NCBI GenBank assembly: GCA_003235605.1
Contig: QJVU01000570.1
Location: forward strand, 1-11,971
Reading direction: 5' to 3'
Origin: Planctomycetota bacterium
GTDB taxonomy: Bacteria > Planctomycetota > UBA1135 > UBA2386
Length of the DNA: 11,971 nt
The stretch's first letter is position 1. The number at the start of each line of letters is the position of its first letter. Below are positions 5,522-11,971 of this stretch, piece by piece. The translations under genes and the position numbers were made by a program. The notes under the pieces are model-generated. The model did no database searches. It was not told the origin of the DNA and was given only the letters and a program-made list of their open reading frames with translations.

Positions 5522-6646
5522 ATGAAAGTCTCCATGCCCCGGCTGATCCGCGAGCTGGCCCTGGAATCAGGGTTTGATCTGGTGGCCTTCGGTCCCGCTG
5601 ACCCGGGCGAGCACGGGGAGAAGTTCGCCTCCTGGCTGGATGCCGGCCGTGCTGGAGAGATGCAATACCTGCATCGCAACAGGGAGCGCATCCTGAACCC
5701 GAAGACGTGGCTTCCCGAAGTCCGAACCAGCATCAACCTGGCTTTCGACTACGGCAGCGCTGCCACCAGGCTTCCCGGCGGCGGTCGGATCGCTCGCTAC
5801 GCGATCGGGCGGGACTACCACCGCTTCCTGGGCAAAGCGGCGGCACGGATCAGCTCTCGTCTGATCGCAGACGGAGTGGCGCGAGAACAGCTGCGCATCG
5901 GCACCGATGCGGTGCCGATCCTGGAGCGCGCGCTCTCGGTCCAGGCCGGCATCGGCTTCCTGGCCAAGTCTGCAGGGATCATCAGCCCGAGCCATGGGCC
6001 GTACCTTCTTCTTGCCGAGATCCTGACTCCGCTTGACCTGCCCCCTGACGGCCCATCCCCTGGCTCCTGCGGCAGCTGTACAGCCTGCCTGGAAGCTTGC
6101 CCAACCGGGGCCATCACGTCACCGCACCAGGTCGATGCCACCCGCTGTCTGAGCTACACCACCATCGAGCTACGCGGTTTCATTCCCGAGCCATTACGCG
6201 AACCACAGGGAGAATGGCTCTTCGGCTGCGATGTCTGCCTGGAGGTGTGTCCGTTCGCAAGCCGCGGCCGCGCTGCGCTCGCGAGCACGGCCGCACGGCC
6301 GGCAGACCTGGACCCGCACCCTGTGGTCCACACCTACGACCTCGTCGGGGTGCTGGACCTCTCCGAAGAGCGCTACCAATCCGAATGGGTAGGCACTGCC
6401 ATGCGCCGCGCCACCCGGAGCGGCCTGCGCCGCAATGCCGCGGTGGTTCTGGGGAACCTGCGGGAACAGCGTGCCCTGCCATCTCTCGCCCGCGCCCTGA
6501 ACGACTCCGATCCCATCGTTCGTGGTCACGCCGCCTGGGCATTGGGCCGCTTGGAAGGGACGCGGGAGACCCTTGCCAAGGCTCTCGGCCGCGAGACCGA
6601 TCCCAGGGTCTCCAGGGAACTCCGCAGCGCGCTGGCTCGCGGATAG
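5522..6646 (+). CDS. queG: Epoxyqueuosine reductase QueG with C-terminal HEAT-like repeats
   Basis: This cobalamin- and iron-sulfur-dependent enzyme catalyses the last step of queuosine synthesis, reducing epoxyqueuosine in tRNA (Asp, Asn, His, Tyr) to queuosine in the cytoplasm. The protein is 374 residues. The N-terminal cobalamin-binding part contains IGTDAVPILERAL, where Asp129 matches the proposed catalytic acid. Two 4Fe-4S clusters are supported by Cys183/186/189/193 (CGSCTACLEACP) and Cys209/236/239/243 (CLSYTTIELRG; CDVCLEVCPF). The tail (about 295-374) has GLRRNAAVVLGNLREQ and DPIVRGHAAWALGRLEG, two HEAT-like repeats like those that bind the tRNA anticodon. The usual GWxGK segment reads GFLAK here, a variation. 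ATG 5522 is used; no Shine-Dalgarno is visible, and ATG 5534 is an alternative. No other queuosine gene is nearby. Confidence 0.95.
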   Translation: MKVSMPRLIRELALESGFDLVAFGPADPGEHGEKFASWLDAGRAGEMQYLHRNRERILNPKTWLPEVRTSINLAFDYGSAATRLPGGGRIARYAIGRDYHRFLGKAAARISSRLIADGVAREQLRIGTDAVPILERALSVQAGIGFLAKSAGIISPSHGPYLLLAEILTPLDLPPDGPSPGSCGSCTACLEACPTGAITSPHQVDATRCLSYTTIELRGFIPEPLREPQGEWLFGCDVCLEVCPFASRGRAALASTAARPADLDPHPVVHTYDLVGVLDLSEERYQSEWVGTAMRRATRSGLRRNAAVVLGNLREQRALPSLARALNDSDPIVRGHAAWALGRLEGTRETLAKALGRETDPRVSRELRSALARG

Positions 6647-6986
6647 CCCGTCGGCACGCTCCGAGGCCAGAGTGGAGGCAGCGTCGGATCCTCGCAACGT
6701 GTTGCGCCCAAGCAACGACGTGCCCCTGACCGCGGTGATACCGGTGCTTCCCCAGGCAAGCTTGCAGCCAGTTCGCTTTGTGCAAGGGGGTGGCGTCCAA
6801 CGAATTCGACACGACGACCAAGCATCCTCGAAGGATGGCTGGTGTCCCACCGCCGATGGCATGGACGGCAGACAATTTCGATCCTACTGGCGGTCCGGTT
6901 GGCAAGCCCGTTGCTTCCCAAGGGCGCGGGGGATCAGGGAGCAGGACAAAGCAGAACCGCCAACGACAACACAGAGCTGAGAGCAG
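6647..6986. other. 340-base stretch with no recognised gene
   Basis: Both strands were read. The open frames here (including long antisense ones continuing from queG) are compositional shadows with low-complexity Arg/Pro/Ala content. No tRNA T-loop or D-loop signature was seen. It contains CGCAAC-GT-GTTGCG (6693-6706), a 6-bp-arm inverted repeat that could be an operator, and CATCCT-CGA-AGGATG (6823-6837), a small hairpin without a T-tract. It ends in the leader of the zinc-ribbon gene and should hold that gene's promoter. Confidence 0.5.
6693..6706. repeat. Short inverted repeat CGCAAC-GT-GTTGCG
   Basis: It has perfect 6-bp arms around GT in the queG to zinc-ribbon intergenic region, about 280 bases before the next start. 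It could be a protein-binding site or chance; no second copy was noticed in the window. Confidence 0.25.
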
Positions 6987-7175
6987 ATGAGATCCGACTT
7001 CGAACAGGAAAAGAAATGGTGCCCAAAGTGTGAGACCTATCGCCGCTACATGGTCAGCATCAATCATTCTTTCTGCATCGAATGTGGGACCAAGATGCGG
7101 CTGTTCAGCAAGCCGGACCAGGCTCGTTTCACAGAGGAAATTCAAAAGCGCCGCCTACGGACGACGGCGTCGTAG
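6987..7175 (+). CDS. 62-residue zinc-ribbon protein of unknown function
   Basis: A small cytoplasmic protein with two CxxC knuckles: Cys12/Cys15 (WCPKCETYRRYMVSIN) and Cys30/Cys33 (HSFCIECG), separated by 14 residues. It very likely folds as a zinc ribbon. The tail after about residue 38 is charged (KPDQARFTEEIQKRRLR) and probably helical. ATG 6987 is the only reasonable start, because an in-frame TGA lies at 6978-6980; only a weak GA-rich stretch precedes it. Such tiny ribbons often act as adaptors or nucleic-acid or protein binders, but no specific function can be given. It is isolated: a 340-base gap precedes it and a 12-bp hairpin follows at 7224. A small hairpin overlaps its stop codon. 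Confidence 0.8.
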   Translation: MRSDFEQEKKWCPKCETYRRYMVSINHSFCIECGTKMRLFSKPDQARFTEEIQKRRLRTTAS

Positions 7176-7176
7176 G
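7154..7176 (+). repeat. Small hairpin over the stop codon of the zinc-ribbon gene
   Basis: CCTAC-G-GACG pairs with CGTC-GTAGG around an ACGG tetraloop, with one bulged G. The TAG stop (7173-7175) lies in the 3' arm. It may protect the transcript 3' end or be chance in GC-rich DNA. Confidence 0.3.
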
Positions 7177-7223
7177 ACAACGGCTCTCGCATACCAGAAG
7201 GCAAGCAAGCCGTCTCCACGCAT

Positions 7224-7256
7224 CGCCCCGCCGGGTCCTGACCGCCCGGCGGGGCG
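7224..7256 (+). terminator. Strong 12-bp GC hairpin, probable terminator of the zinc-ribbon gene
   Basis: CGCCCCGCCGGG (7224-7235) and CCCGGCGGGGCG (7245-7256) are perfect reverse complements around a 9-base loop, 48 bases after the zinc-ribbon stop and 84 before pruA. The bases after it (CTCTGCTGATGG) hold only scattered Ts, so it is either a weak-tract intrinsic terminator or an RNA-stabilising stem. Confidence 0.6.
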
Positions 7257-7328
7257 CTCTGCTGATGGTGGCTTCTGATCAGCCGGGCGCTAGACTCGAC
7301 TGCCTTTCCAGGCACCCCACACCTGCAC

Positions 7329-7336
7329 GAGAGGAG
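7329..7336 (+). promoter_or_regulatory. Ribosome binding site of pruA
   Basis: GAGAGGAG ends 4 bases before GTG 7341 and fixes that GTG as the start. A short TGCCT-TTCC-AGGCA hairpin (7301-7314) lies just upstream in the leader. Confidence 0.65.
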
Positions 7337-7340
7337 CCCC

Positions 7341-8909
7341 GTGTCCGCCGAATCCGCCAACCCAGCCTCCCCGTTTCACAACGAGCCGTTGACCGACTTC
7401 AGCGAACCCCAGAACCAGCGCGCGTTCCAGCAGGCGTTGGAGAAGGTCCGAGGCTCGTTTGGCAAGACCTGGCCGGCATGGATCGGAGGGGAACAGATCA
7501 GCGGCCGGCCGACTTTCGAGAGCCGCGACCCCGGTGACCTGGAAACGTTGATCGGCACCTTCCAGAAGTGCACTGAGAGCGACGCGGAACGGGCAGTGAA
7601 CTCGGCACACGAGGCCTTCCAGACCTGGCGGTTTGCGCCGGTCGAGGAGCGTGCCGGGTACTTCTTCGAGGCTGCGCGGCGCTTGCGGCAGCGGAAGCAC
7701 GAGTTCTCGGCAATGATGGTCTACGAAGCCGGCAAGAGCTGGGTCGAAGCGGACGCCGACACCGCCGAGGCCATCGATTTCATGGACTACTATGCGCGCC
7801 AAGCCCTCAGGCTTGCCAAGGGTCCGGAGCTGACTCGGATCGCCGGTGAGAACAACACCATGGTCTACATTCCCCTCGGAGTGGGGGCGATCATCCCGCC
7901 ATGGAACTTCCCGCTGGCGATCATGTGCGGCATGTCCGCAGCGGCCCTGGTGACCGGCAACACCATATGCCTCAAGCCGGCTACCGCCACGCCCGGTATC
8001 GCTGCCATGTGGGTCGACCTGATGTTCGAGGTTGGGCTGCCACGGAACGTGCTGAACTTCGTCCCAGGCTCGGGCTCGGTGGTCGGCGAGAAGATGGTCA
8101 ACCACCCCAGGACACGCTTCATTGCCTTCACAGGCAGCCGTGAAGTCGGCCTCGGCATCTTCCAGAAGTCGGCAGCGACCCATCCTGGACAGATCTGGAT
8201 GAAGCGGTTGATCGCGGAGATGGGTGGCAAGGACGGCATCCTCGTGGACAAGGAATGCGACCTGGATGCAGCCGTGGACTCCGTGCTTGGATCGGCCTTC
8301 GGCTACCAGGGCCAGAAGTGCTCGGCTTGCTCGCGAGCCATGATCCACCAGGACGTCTATGACGAGTTCGTCACCAAGATACTTCCCAAGGTGGAGGCCA
8401 TCTCCCAGGGCCACCCCAGCCACCAGGCGACCTACATGGGTCCGGTGATCGACAGGGGCGCCAAGGACAAGATCATGGAGTACATCCAGGTCGGCAAGCA
8501 GGAGGCCAAGCTCCTGGCCGGCGGCGCCGAGGCCGAGGGCAACGGCTTCTATGTCCAGCCCACGGTCTTCGGCGACGTTGCTCCGGACGCCCGCATCGCT
8601 CAGGAGGAGATCTTCGGCCCGGTCTTGGCGCTCATCAAGGTGAAGGACTTCGAGCATGGCCTCGAAGTCGCCAACAACACGGAGTACGGCCTTACCGGCT
8701 CGATCTACACCACCAACGAGGCCCACAAGGAGGAAGCCAAGAAGCGCTTCCACGTCGGCAACTTCTACATCAACCGCAAGTGCACCGGCGCCTTGGTGGG
8801 GGTGCATCCGTTCGGGGGCTTCAACATGTCGGGCACCGACAGCAAGGCCGGTGGCCCTGACTACCTGCTGCTGTTCACCCAGGCCAAGTCGATCAGCGAA
8901 AAGGTCTGA
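7341..8909 (+). CDS. pruA: L-glutamate gamma-semialdehyde (1-pyrroline-5-carboxylate) dehydrogenase, RocA/PruA type
   Basis: The enzyme oxidises glutamate-5-semialdehyde to glutamate with NAD+, the last step of proline and arginine/ornithine breakdown, in the cytoplasm. The protein is 522 residues, matching the free-standing ~515-residue RocA family end to end. It has the family N-terminus (FHNEPLTDFSEPQNQRAF), the IPPWNFPLAI segment, FTGSREVGL of the NAD site (263-271), the general base Glu293 in AEMGGKD, the catalytic Cys327 in GQKCSACSR, QEEIFGPV (421-428), and the diagnostic C-terminal PFGGFNMSGTDSKAGGPDYL. The start is GTG 7341 with GAGAGGAG before it. There is no proline dehydrogenase domain fused or adjacent, so that partner must be elsewhere. 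A long minus-strand open frame almost coextensive with it is an antisense shadow. It is 44 bases ahead of the large repeat protein and could be co-transcribed with it. Confidence 0.97.
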   Translation: MSAESANPASPFHNEPLTDFSEPQNQRAFQQALEKVRGSFGKTWPAWIGGEQISGRPTFESRDPGDLETLIGTFQKCTESDAERAVNSAHEAFQTWRFAPVEERAGYFFEAARRLRQRKHEFSAMMVYEAGKSWVEADADTAEAIDFMDYYARQALRLAKGPELTRIAGENNTMVYIPLGVGAIIPPWNFPLAIMCGMSAAALVTGNTICLKPATATPGIAAMWVDLMFEVGLPRNVLNFVPGSGSVVGEKMVNHPRTRFIAFTGSREVGLGIFQKSAATHPGQIWMKRLIAEMGGKDGILVDKECDLDAAVDSVLGSAFGYQGQKCSACSRAMIHQDVYDEFVTKILPKVEAISQGHPSHQATYMGPVIDRGAKDKIMEYIQVGKQEAKLLAGGAEAEGNGFYVQPTVFGDVAPDARIAQEEIFGPVLALIKVKDFEHGLEVANNTEYGLTGSIYTTNEAHKEEAKKRFHVGNFYINRKCTGALVGVHPFGGFNMSGTDSKAGGPDYLLLFTQAKSISEKV

Positions 8910-8937
8910 CACCGGCACGACCGCCCGGCTTCCGGCT

Positions 8938-8960
8938 ATGATCCTGACGGATCATGATCC
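8938..8960 (+). promoter_or_regulatory. Inverted and palindromic repeat over the start codon of the 960-residue gene
   Basis: ATGATCC (8938-8944), TGAC and GGATCAT (8949-8955) form a perfect 7-bp hairpin. GGATCATGATCC (8949-8960) is itself a perfect 12-bp palindrome. The start ATG (8954-8956) lies within both. It could hide the start codon in mRNA or act as an operator. The symmetry is seen; the function is inferred. Confidence 0.4.
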
Positions 8961-11836
8961 GCCAGGACACCCGCCTGCTTGCTGTCCTTCTCGTGCTGCT
9001 CGCGTTCCTGGTCACCTGGCTGGTGTTGGCTGGGAGAGCGCACCCCAGGGAATACCCTCGGCGTACCGTTGTGGAGGAGGAGCCCCCACCCCTCCCTATC
9101 CCACCGAAGGAACCAGAGCCCGAACGCCGGTCGCTGCTGGTCAGCAGGTGGTTGCGGGACCTCCTCGCAGATGCCGGCATCCCGGTGGTGAGGGATACGG
9201 ACGAGGAAGAAGGACCGGACCGGGGCTGCATCCTCCACGGCAAGCTGATCTGGGAAAACAAGCCCTGGCTGCCGCTCAGGGGTGTCGAGATCCGAGTCAC
9301 CGATGCCTGGCTCGACACGATCACGACCACAGAGAAGCGCGCATCCAGCGACCCCGTGCTGCTGCCGCCACGAGCCACGACCGACGAGTGGGGGAAGTTC
9401 GTCCTGCGCAACGTCCCCACCCGCAAGACGCTGTTTCTCCTGGCGCGGGACGACAACCGCACGCTGATGGTAAAGAAGCTGCGCCAGCTGCCTCTGCCCG
9501 GGCAGATGCTCAACCTGTACGAAGTGAAGATCCCGGAGCAGGGCACCCTCAAGGGCCGTGTCGTGGACAGCGCCGGCAAGGCCCAGCAGGCACTCAAGGT
9601 CCGAGCTGTGTCAGACCCGCTGAACCGGGGGCCATTGCACGACGAGCGGATCGAGGCCAGACGTATCGAGCGGGCCCGCTTCTTTCGCGCCAGTGGTCGC
9701 AGTGGCCCGAGCACCGTACCCCGCTGGGTGACAAGGCGTGACCAGCTGCTGCCGTTTCCCTCGACCATGACGATGCCCGACGGCAGCTTCGTTCTGCGTG
9801 GCGCACGGGCGGGTAGGACCGTCCTGGTCGTCCACGGAAGACATGGGGCAGCACTCCGAAGGGTGGAGGTCACGGCGAACAAGACAACGGACATCGGCAC
9901 CGTGGTCGCCGTAGAGGGCAAGGCGTTGCGTGGCTACGTGGCAGATGAAGAGGGCCGCCCTCTCTGGTCGGGCCAGGTCTCGGTCCAGCCGGACGACTGG
10001 CCATTCACGATGGAGCCGGTAACCACGGACAGTCATGGCTACTTCGACTGCGGCTACATTCCCGGTAACAAGCACTCGCTGTTCGTCAAGACCAGGGACA
10101 ACCAGCTTTGGCGAGCGGCGTGGCCAACGCAACAGCCCGACTTGTACCCGTGGGCGCGAGAGGGGACCGTCTACGAGTTCGCCGCGGGGCATTCCGGTCT
10201 GGTCGTCGTCGTGGATCCCGCTGGCCGGCCCGTCGCAGAGGCCGAGGCCTCGCTCTCGCACCTGGACTCGGGCTTCACCGAAACCTGGTTGTCGCTCCCG
10301 AGACATGTCGCCGCCACGGAGTCACCAGGCAGGTTCGTCATCCATGGCCTGCCGGAGGGCCAGACCCTGCGTCTCGTCATTGCGGCTCCCGCCCATGCTC
10401 CCGGTGTGCTCGGGTTCACGGTACGCAGAGGCAAGGGCCCATTTCAGGCAGGTGGCCTGCGGATCCAACTGCGCCCGATCTTTCCCGTCCGGTTCCAGGT
10501 TCGCGGCCCCGACAACCAACCGGTTGCGCGGGCATCCGTGTCGGTGAGGTTCCAGGCACCCCCGCCGGATGCGCCGCCGGGAATCCACGACCATCTCCTC
10601 AGCCGGGGCGGAGCTGTGCTCGGGCATACCGACGAAAACGGAGTGCTCGAGACCCCCGCCCTGTGGCGGAGCGCGGCGTGGTTTGCCGCTTGGCATCCGG
10701 ACTTCGGGCTTACGCCGACCCAGCTCACCTACCCCCTTCCGGGCAAGGTGGTTCCCATCCGACTGCGACCGATCGGGCGAATCGCCGGCGAGCTGACCTT
10801 CGAGCACGAGCGCCCCGGTGCTCGCTGGATCATCCGGGCGCAACCCGCCGAGTACTTCAGCTCGACCTACGAGCAGAACCCGTTCTTTTCCACCCACCGC
10901 ACCGTCACGGCACCGGACGGGTCCTTCTATTTCAATGACCTGTTCGCGGGCAGGTGGGTCCTCAGCTTGCACCGGCTGGCACAGGATCCTGGTCGCACCT
11001 GGGCCTTCGCCTGGCCCGAGGATCAGCACGACGAGGTGGATGTCCTGGCCGGCATGACTGTGCTCCACCAGTGGGACATACCGCGGGATCGGGCCGCTTG
11101 GTTCCACATCACGGGCACCGCCCAGATGGATGGCCAGCCCCTGGCGCACGCCGTGGTCCGCCTGCATGAGGCTCTCGACACATCCAGCGTCCAATCGGTG
11201 CTCGAGGCAACAGCGAAGGCAATCGATCGGGCCAAGGCAACGGGCGACAAGCGTCTGCAGCGCGAACGTCTTCGACAGCTCCGGCTCTTGCACCGGGAGA
11301 TGCGCAGCACCTGGAGGATGCCGCCCCTGGAGCGCTTCCCGGAAGACGTGTTCATGGTGTCCAGCCATCCGGCCACAGCAGTCAGAGCGGATGCCGAAGG
11401 CAGGTTCGACTTCGCAGTCCGAAGAGCAGGCCTCTTCGAGGTCCGCCTGGCCAACCCGCAAGGCAAACACGAGCTGGCCCGCGCCACGGCAACCCTGGAT
11501 TGGGGCAGGGACAAGCGCCGGGCGGAGGTGCACTTCAAGGTGAGAACCGGGTCCCTGCGCCTCACCCTTACCACCCATGAGACCTTGCGCATCCGCCAAC
11601 GCACGGTGCGCCTGTCCCAGGAGCCCGCCGGGACGGTGCTGAGCCTGCGGACCGACGAGCAGGGTGACCTGTTCGCGCCCCGGGTGCCCGCGGGTCGCTA
11701 TCGGCTCACCGTGGAAGGCCGCGGTGTGGACGAGGCTCCGGTCAGGAACCCGATCGTGGAAATCACGGCGGGCACCCTCAACGTCCACCACGCCTACACG
11801 GACCCCTACGTTCGGGAGCCGGAGGCGGTCAGGTAG
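8954..11836 (+). CDS. Large N-terminally anchored carboxypeptidase-regulatory-like (Ig-like beta-repeat) protein
   Basis: The protein is 960 residues. Residues 8-27 (LLAVLLVLLAFLVTWLVLAG) form one membrane segment after a short MIRQDTR N-terminus, then a Pro/Glu-rich linker (about 39-56). The rest should lie outside the cytoplasmic membrane. The body is a string of roughly eight beta-sandwich units of the CarboxypepD_reg type, each with G-x-V-x-D-x-x-G-x-P-L/V, then T-D-x-x-G-x-F and an F-x-V-x-G-like end. Units begin near 91, 197, 323, 415, 512, 608, 717 and 866 (e.g. GTLKGRVVDSAGK, LRGYVADEEGRPL, GLVVVVDPAGRPVAEA). Residues about 746-789 are a charged helical insertion (AIDRAKATGDKRLQRERLRQ) breaking one unit. 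No catalytic motif is seen, so adhesion or an envelope structural role is a guess. ATG 8954 lies within a palindrome and has no clear Shine-Dalgarno. It converges with and overlaps the right-edge gene. Confidence 0.85.
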   Translation: MIRQDTRLLAVLLVLLAFLVTWLVLAGRAHPREYPRRTVVEEEPPPLPIPPKEPEPERRSLLVSRWLRDLLADAGIPVVRDTDEEEGPDRGCILHGKLIWENKPWLPLRGVEIRVTDAWLDTITTTEKRASSDPVLLPPRATTDEWGKFVLRNVPTRKTLFLLARDDNRTLMVKKLRQLPLPGQMLNLYEVKIPEQGTLKGRVVDSAGKAQQALKVRAVSDPLNRGPLHDERIEARRIERARFFRASGRSGPSTVPRWVTRRDQLLPFPSTMTMPDGSFVLRGARAGRTVLVVHGRHGAALRRVEVTANKTTDIGTVVAVEGKALRGYVADEEGRPLWSGQVSVQPDDWPFTMEPVTTDSHGYFDCGYIPGNKHSLFVKTRDNQLWRAAWPTQQPDLYPWAREGTVYEFAAGHSGLVVVVDPAGRPVAEAEASLSHLDSGFTETWLSLPRHVAATESPGRFVIHGLPEGQTLRLVIAAPAHAPGVLGFTVRRGKGPFQAGGLRIQLRPIFPVRFQVRGPDNQPVARASVSVRFQAPPPDAPPGIHDHLLSRGGAVLGHTDENGVLETPALWRSAAWFAAWHPDFGLTPTQLTYPLPGKVVPIRLRPIGRIAGELTFEHERPGARWIIRAQPAEYFSSTYEQNPFFSTHRTVTAPDGSFYFNDLFAGRWVLSLHRLAQDPGRTWAFAWPEDQHDEVDVLAGMTVLHQWDIPRDRAAWFHITGTAQMDGQPLAHAVVRLHEALDTSSVQSVLEATAKAIDRAKATGDKRLQRERLRQLRLLHREMRSTWRMPPLERFPEDVFMVSSHPATAVRADAEGRFDFAVRRAGLFEVRLANPQGKHELARATATLDWGRDKRRAEVHFKVRTGSLRLTLTTHETLRIRQRTVRLSQEPAGTVLSLRTDEQGDLFAPRVPAGRYRLTVEGRGVDEAPVRNPIVEITAGTLNVHHAYTDPYVREPEAVR

Positions 11837-11971
11837 CGGTCTTGTCCCGGTGCCGGTTCCGGTGTCGATCCCGGTGCCGTACGCTGAACCGCTCCAGTTC
11901 CTCGCTGAACACACCCCCGTACTCGTGGCTCAGGTCCAGCGAACGGGCACATCGGAAGTGGTGGCGAGCTT
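11829..11971 (-). CDS. Unrecognised protein, C-terminal end only; continues beyond the window
   Basis: One minus-strand frame stays open from the window edge to TGA at 11831-11829, giving 47 residues. It includes SLDLSHEYGGVFSEELERFS, which reads like genuine protein, and its third codon positions are mostly G or C, as in neighbouring genes. The tail is three tandem 12-base copies encoding RHRD-RHRN-RHRD, then KTAT. The stop overlaps the end of the convergent 960-residue gene by 8 bases. I do not recognise the family, and the start lies outside the window. The competing minus-strand frame that runs on into the large gene gives Gly/Thr low-complexity sequence and is a shadow. Confidence 0.5.
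   Translation of the reverse strand, partial: ARHHFRCARSLDLSHEYGGVFSEELERFSVRHRDRHRNRHRDKTAT
11844..11879 (-). repeat. Three tandem 12-base repeats encoding RHR(D/N)
   Basis: Three near-identical 12-mers lie head to tail at 11844-11855, 11856-11867 and 11868-11879 (minus-strand unit CGGCACCGGGAT with 1-3 changes). They give a basic Arg/His tail at the C-terminus of the right-edge protein. A copy-number change in frame would alter only tail length. Confidence 0.6.

Noticed and set aside
6647..6986. tRNA or other known RNA gene in the long gap
   Set aside because: No cloverleaf arms or T-loop consensus found on either strand; only short hairpins.
6180..7145. A 321-codon minus-strand open frame covering the end of queG, the gap and most of the zinc-ribbon gene
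   Set aside because: It overlaps two supported plus-strand genes and reads as Arg/Pro/Gly-rich sequence with no motif.
7290..8918. A 542-codon minus-strand open frame opposite pruA
   Set aside because: Almost coextensive with a certain aldehyde dehydrogenase gene on the other strand; no recognisable domain. A well-known artefact of high-GC coding DNA.
10322..11914. A 530-codon minus-strand open frame under the large repeat protein
   Set aside because: Antisense shadow; starts in the Gly/Thr low-complexity reading of the 12-base repeats, and the plus strand carries clear repeat domains.
1..11971. HindIII-type cloning ends (window begins and ends in AGCTT)
   Set aside because: The right end reads GAGCTT rather than AAGCTT, and AAGCTT also occurs inside the window, so this is coincidence.

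Overview
The window is GC-rich bacterial chromosomal DNA, densely packed, with no sign of phage, transposon, CRISPR array, rRNA or tRNA. Strong GC preference at third codon positions, an ECF-type sigma factor beside a zinc-finger/TPR protein, a very large membrane-anchored protein built of carboxypeptidase-regulatory-like repeats, a Bacillus-like (GSI-alpha) glutamine synthetase tail and a long free-standing glutamate-semialdehyde dehydrogenase would fit a Planctomycetota-like genome. That placement is an inference from gene content and is not secure; other GC-rich phyla are possible.

Layout. The left edge (1-453, +) is the C-terminal third of glutamine synthetase. It converges, with a 3-base gap, on a long run of six minus-strand genes read from 5406 down to 457: a histidine-kinase-like protein with degenerate ATP-binding boxes (5406-4492); an ECF-like sigma factor with a long N-terminal extension (4302-3433); a soluble zinc-finger (ZAS/zf-HC2 type) plus TPR protein (3394-2366); a small secreted protein of unknown function (2340-1858); a nitroreductase-family flavoprotein (1727-1149); and a YhhW-like pirin (1152-457) translationally coupled to the nitroreductase. 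The sigma, zinc-finger/TPR and secreted-protein genes are close enough (38 and 25 bases apart) to be one transcript. The nitroreductase/pirin pair probably forms its own redox or stress unit, preceded by a palindrome and a hairpin.

The right half is on the plus strand: queG (epoxyqueuosine reductase with C-terminal HEAT-like repeats, 5522-6646); about 340 bases with no recognisable gene; a 62-residue zinc-ribbon protein (6987-7175); a strong 12-bp hairpin; pruA/rocA (7341-8909); and a 960-residue N-terminally anchored beta-repeat protein (8954-11836). At the right edge the 3' end of an unrecognised minus-strand gene overlaps that protein's stop by 8 bases.

How the genes may work together. 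The sigma factor, the zinc-finger/TPR protein and the secreted protein look like a regulatory cassette in which the TPR protein could be a soluble anti-sigma factor. This is the best candidate for an undescribed system here, but no target is visible. Glutamine synthetase and pruA both belong to glutamate metabolism but are far apart and not co-transcribed. The rest is ordinary housekeeping (queuosine tRNA modification, redox enzymes).
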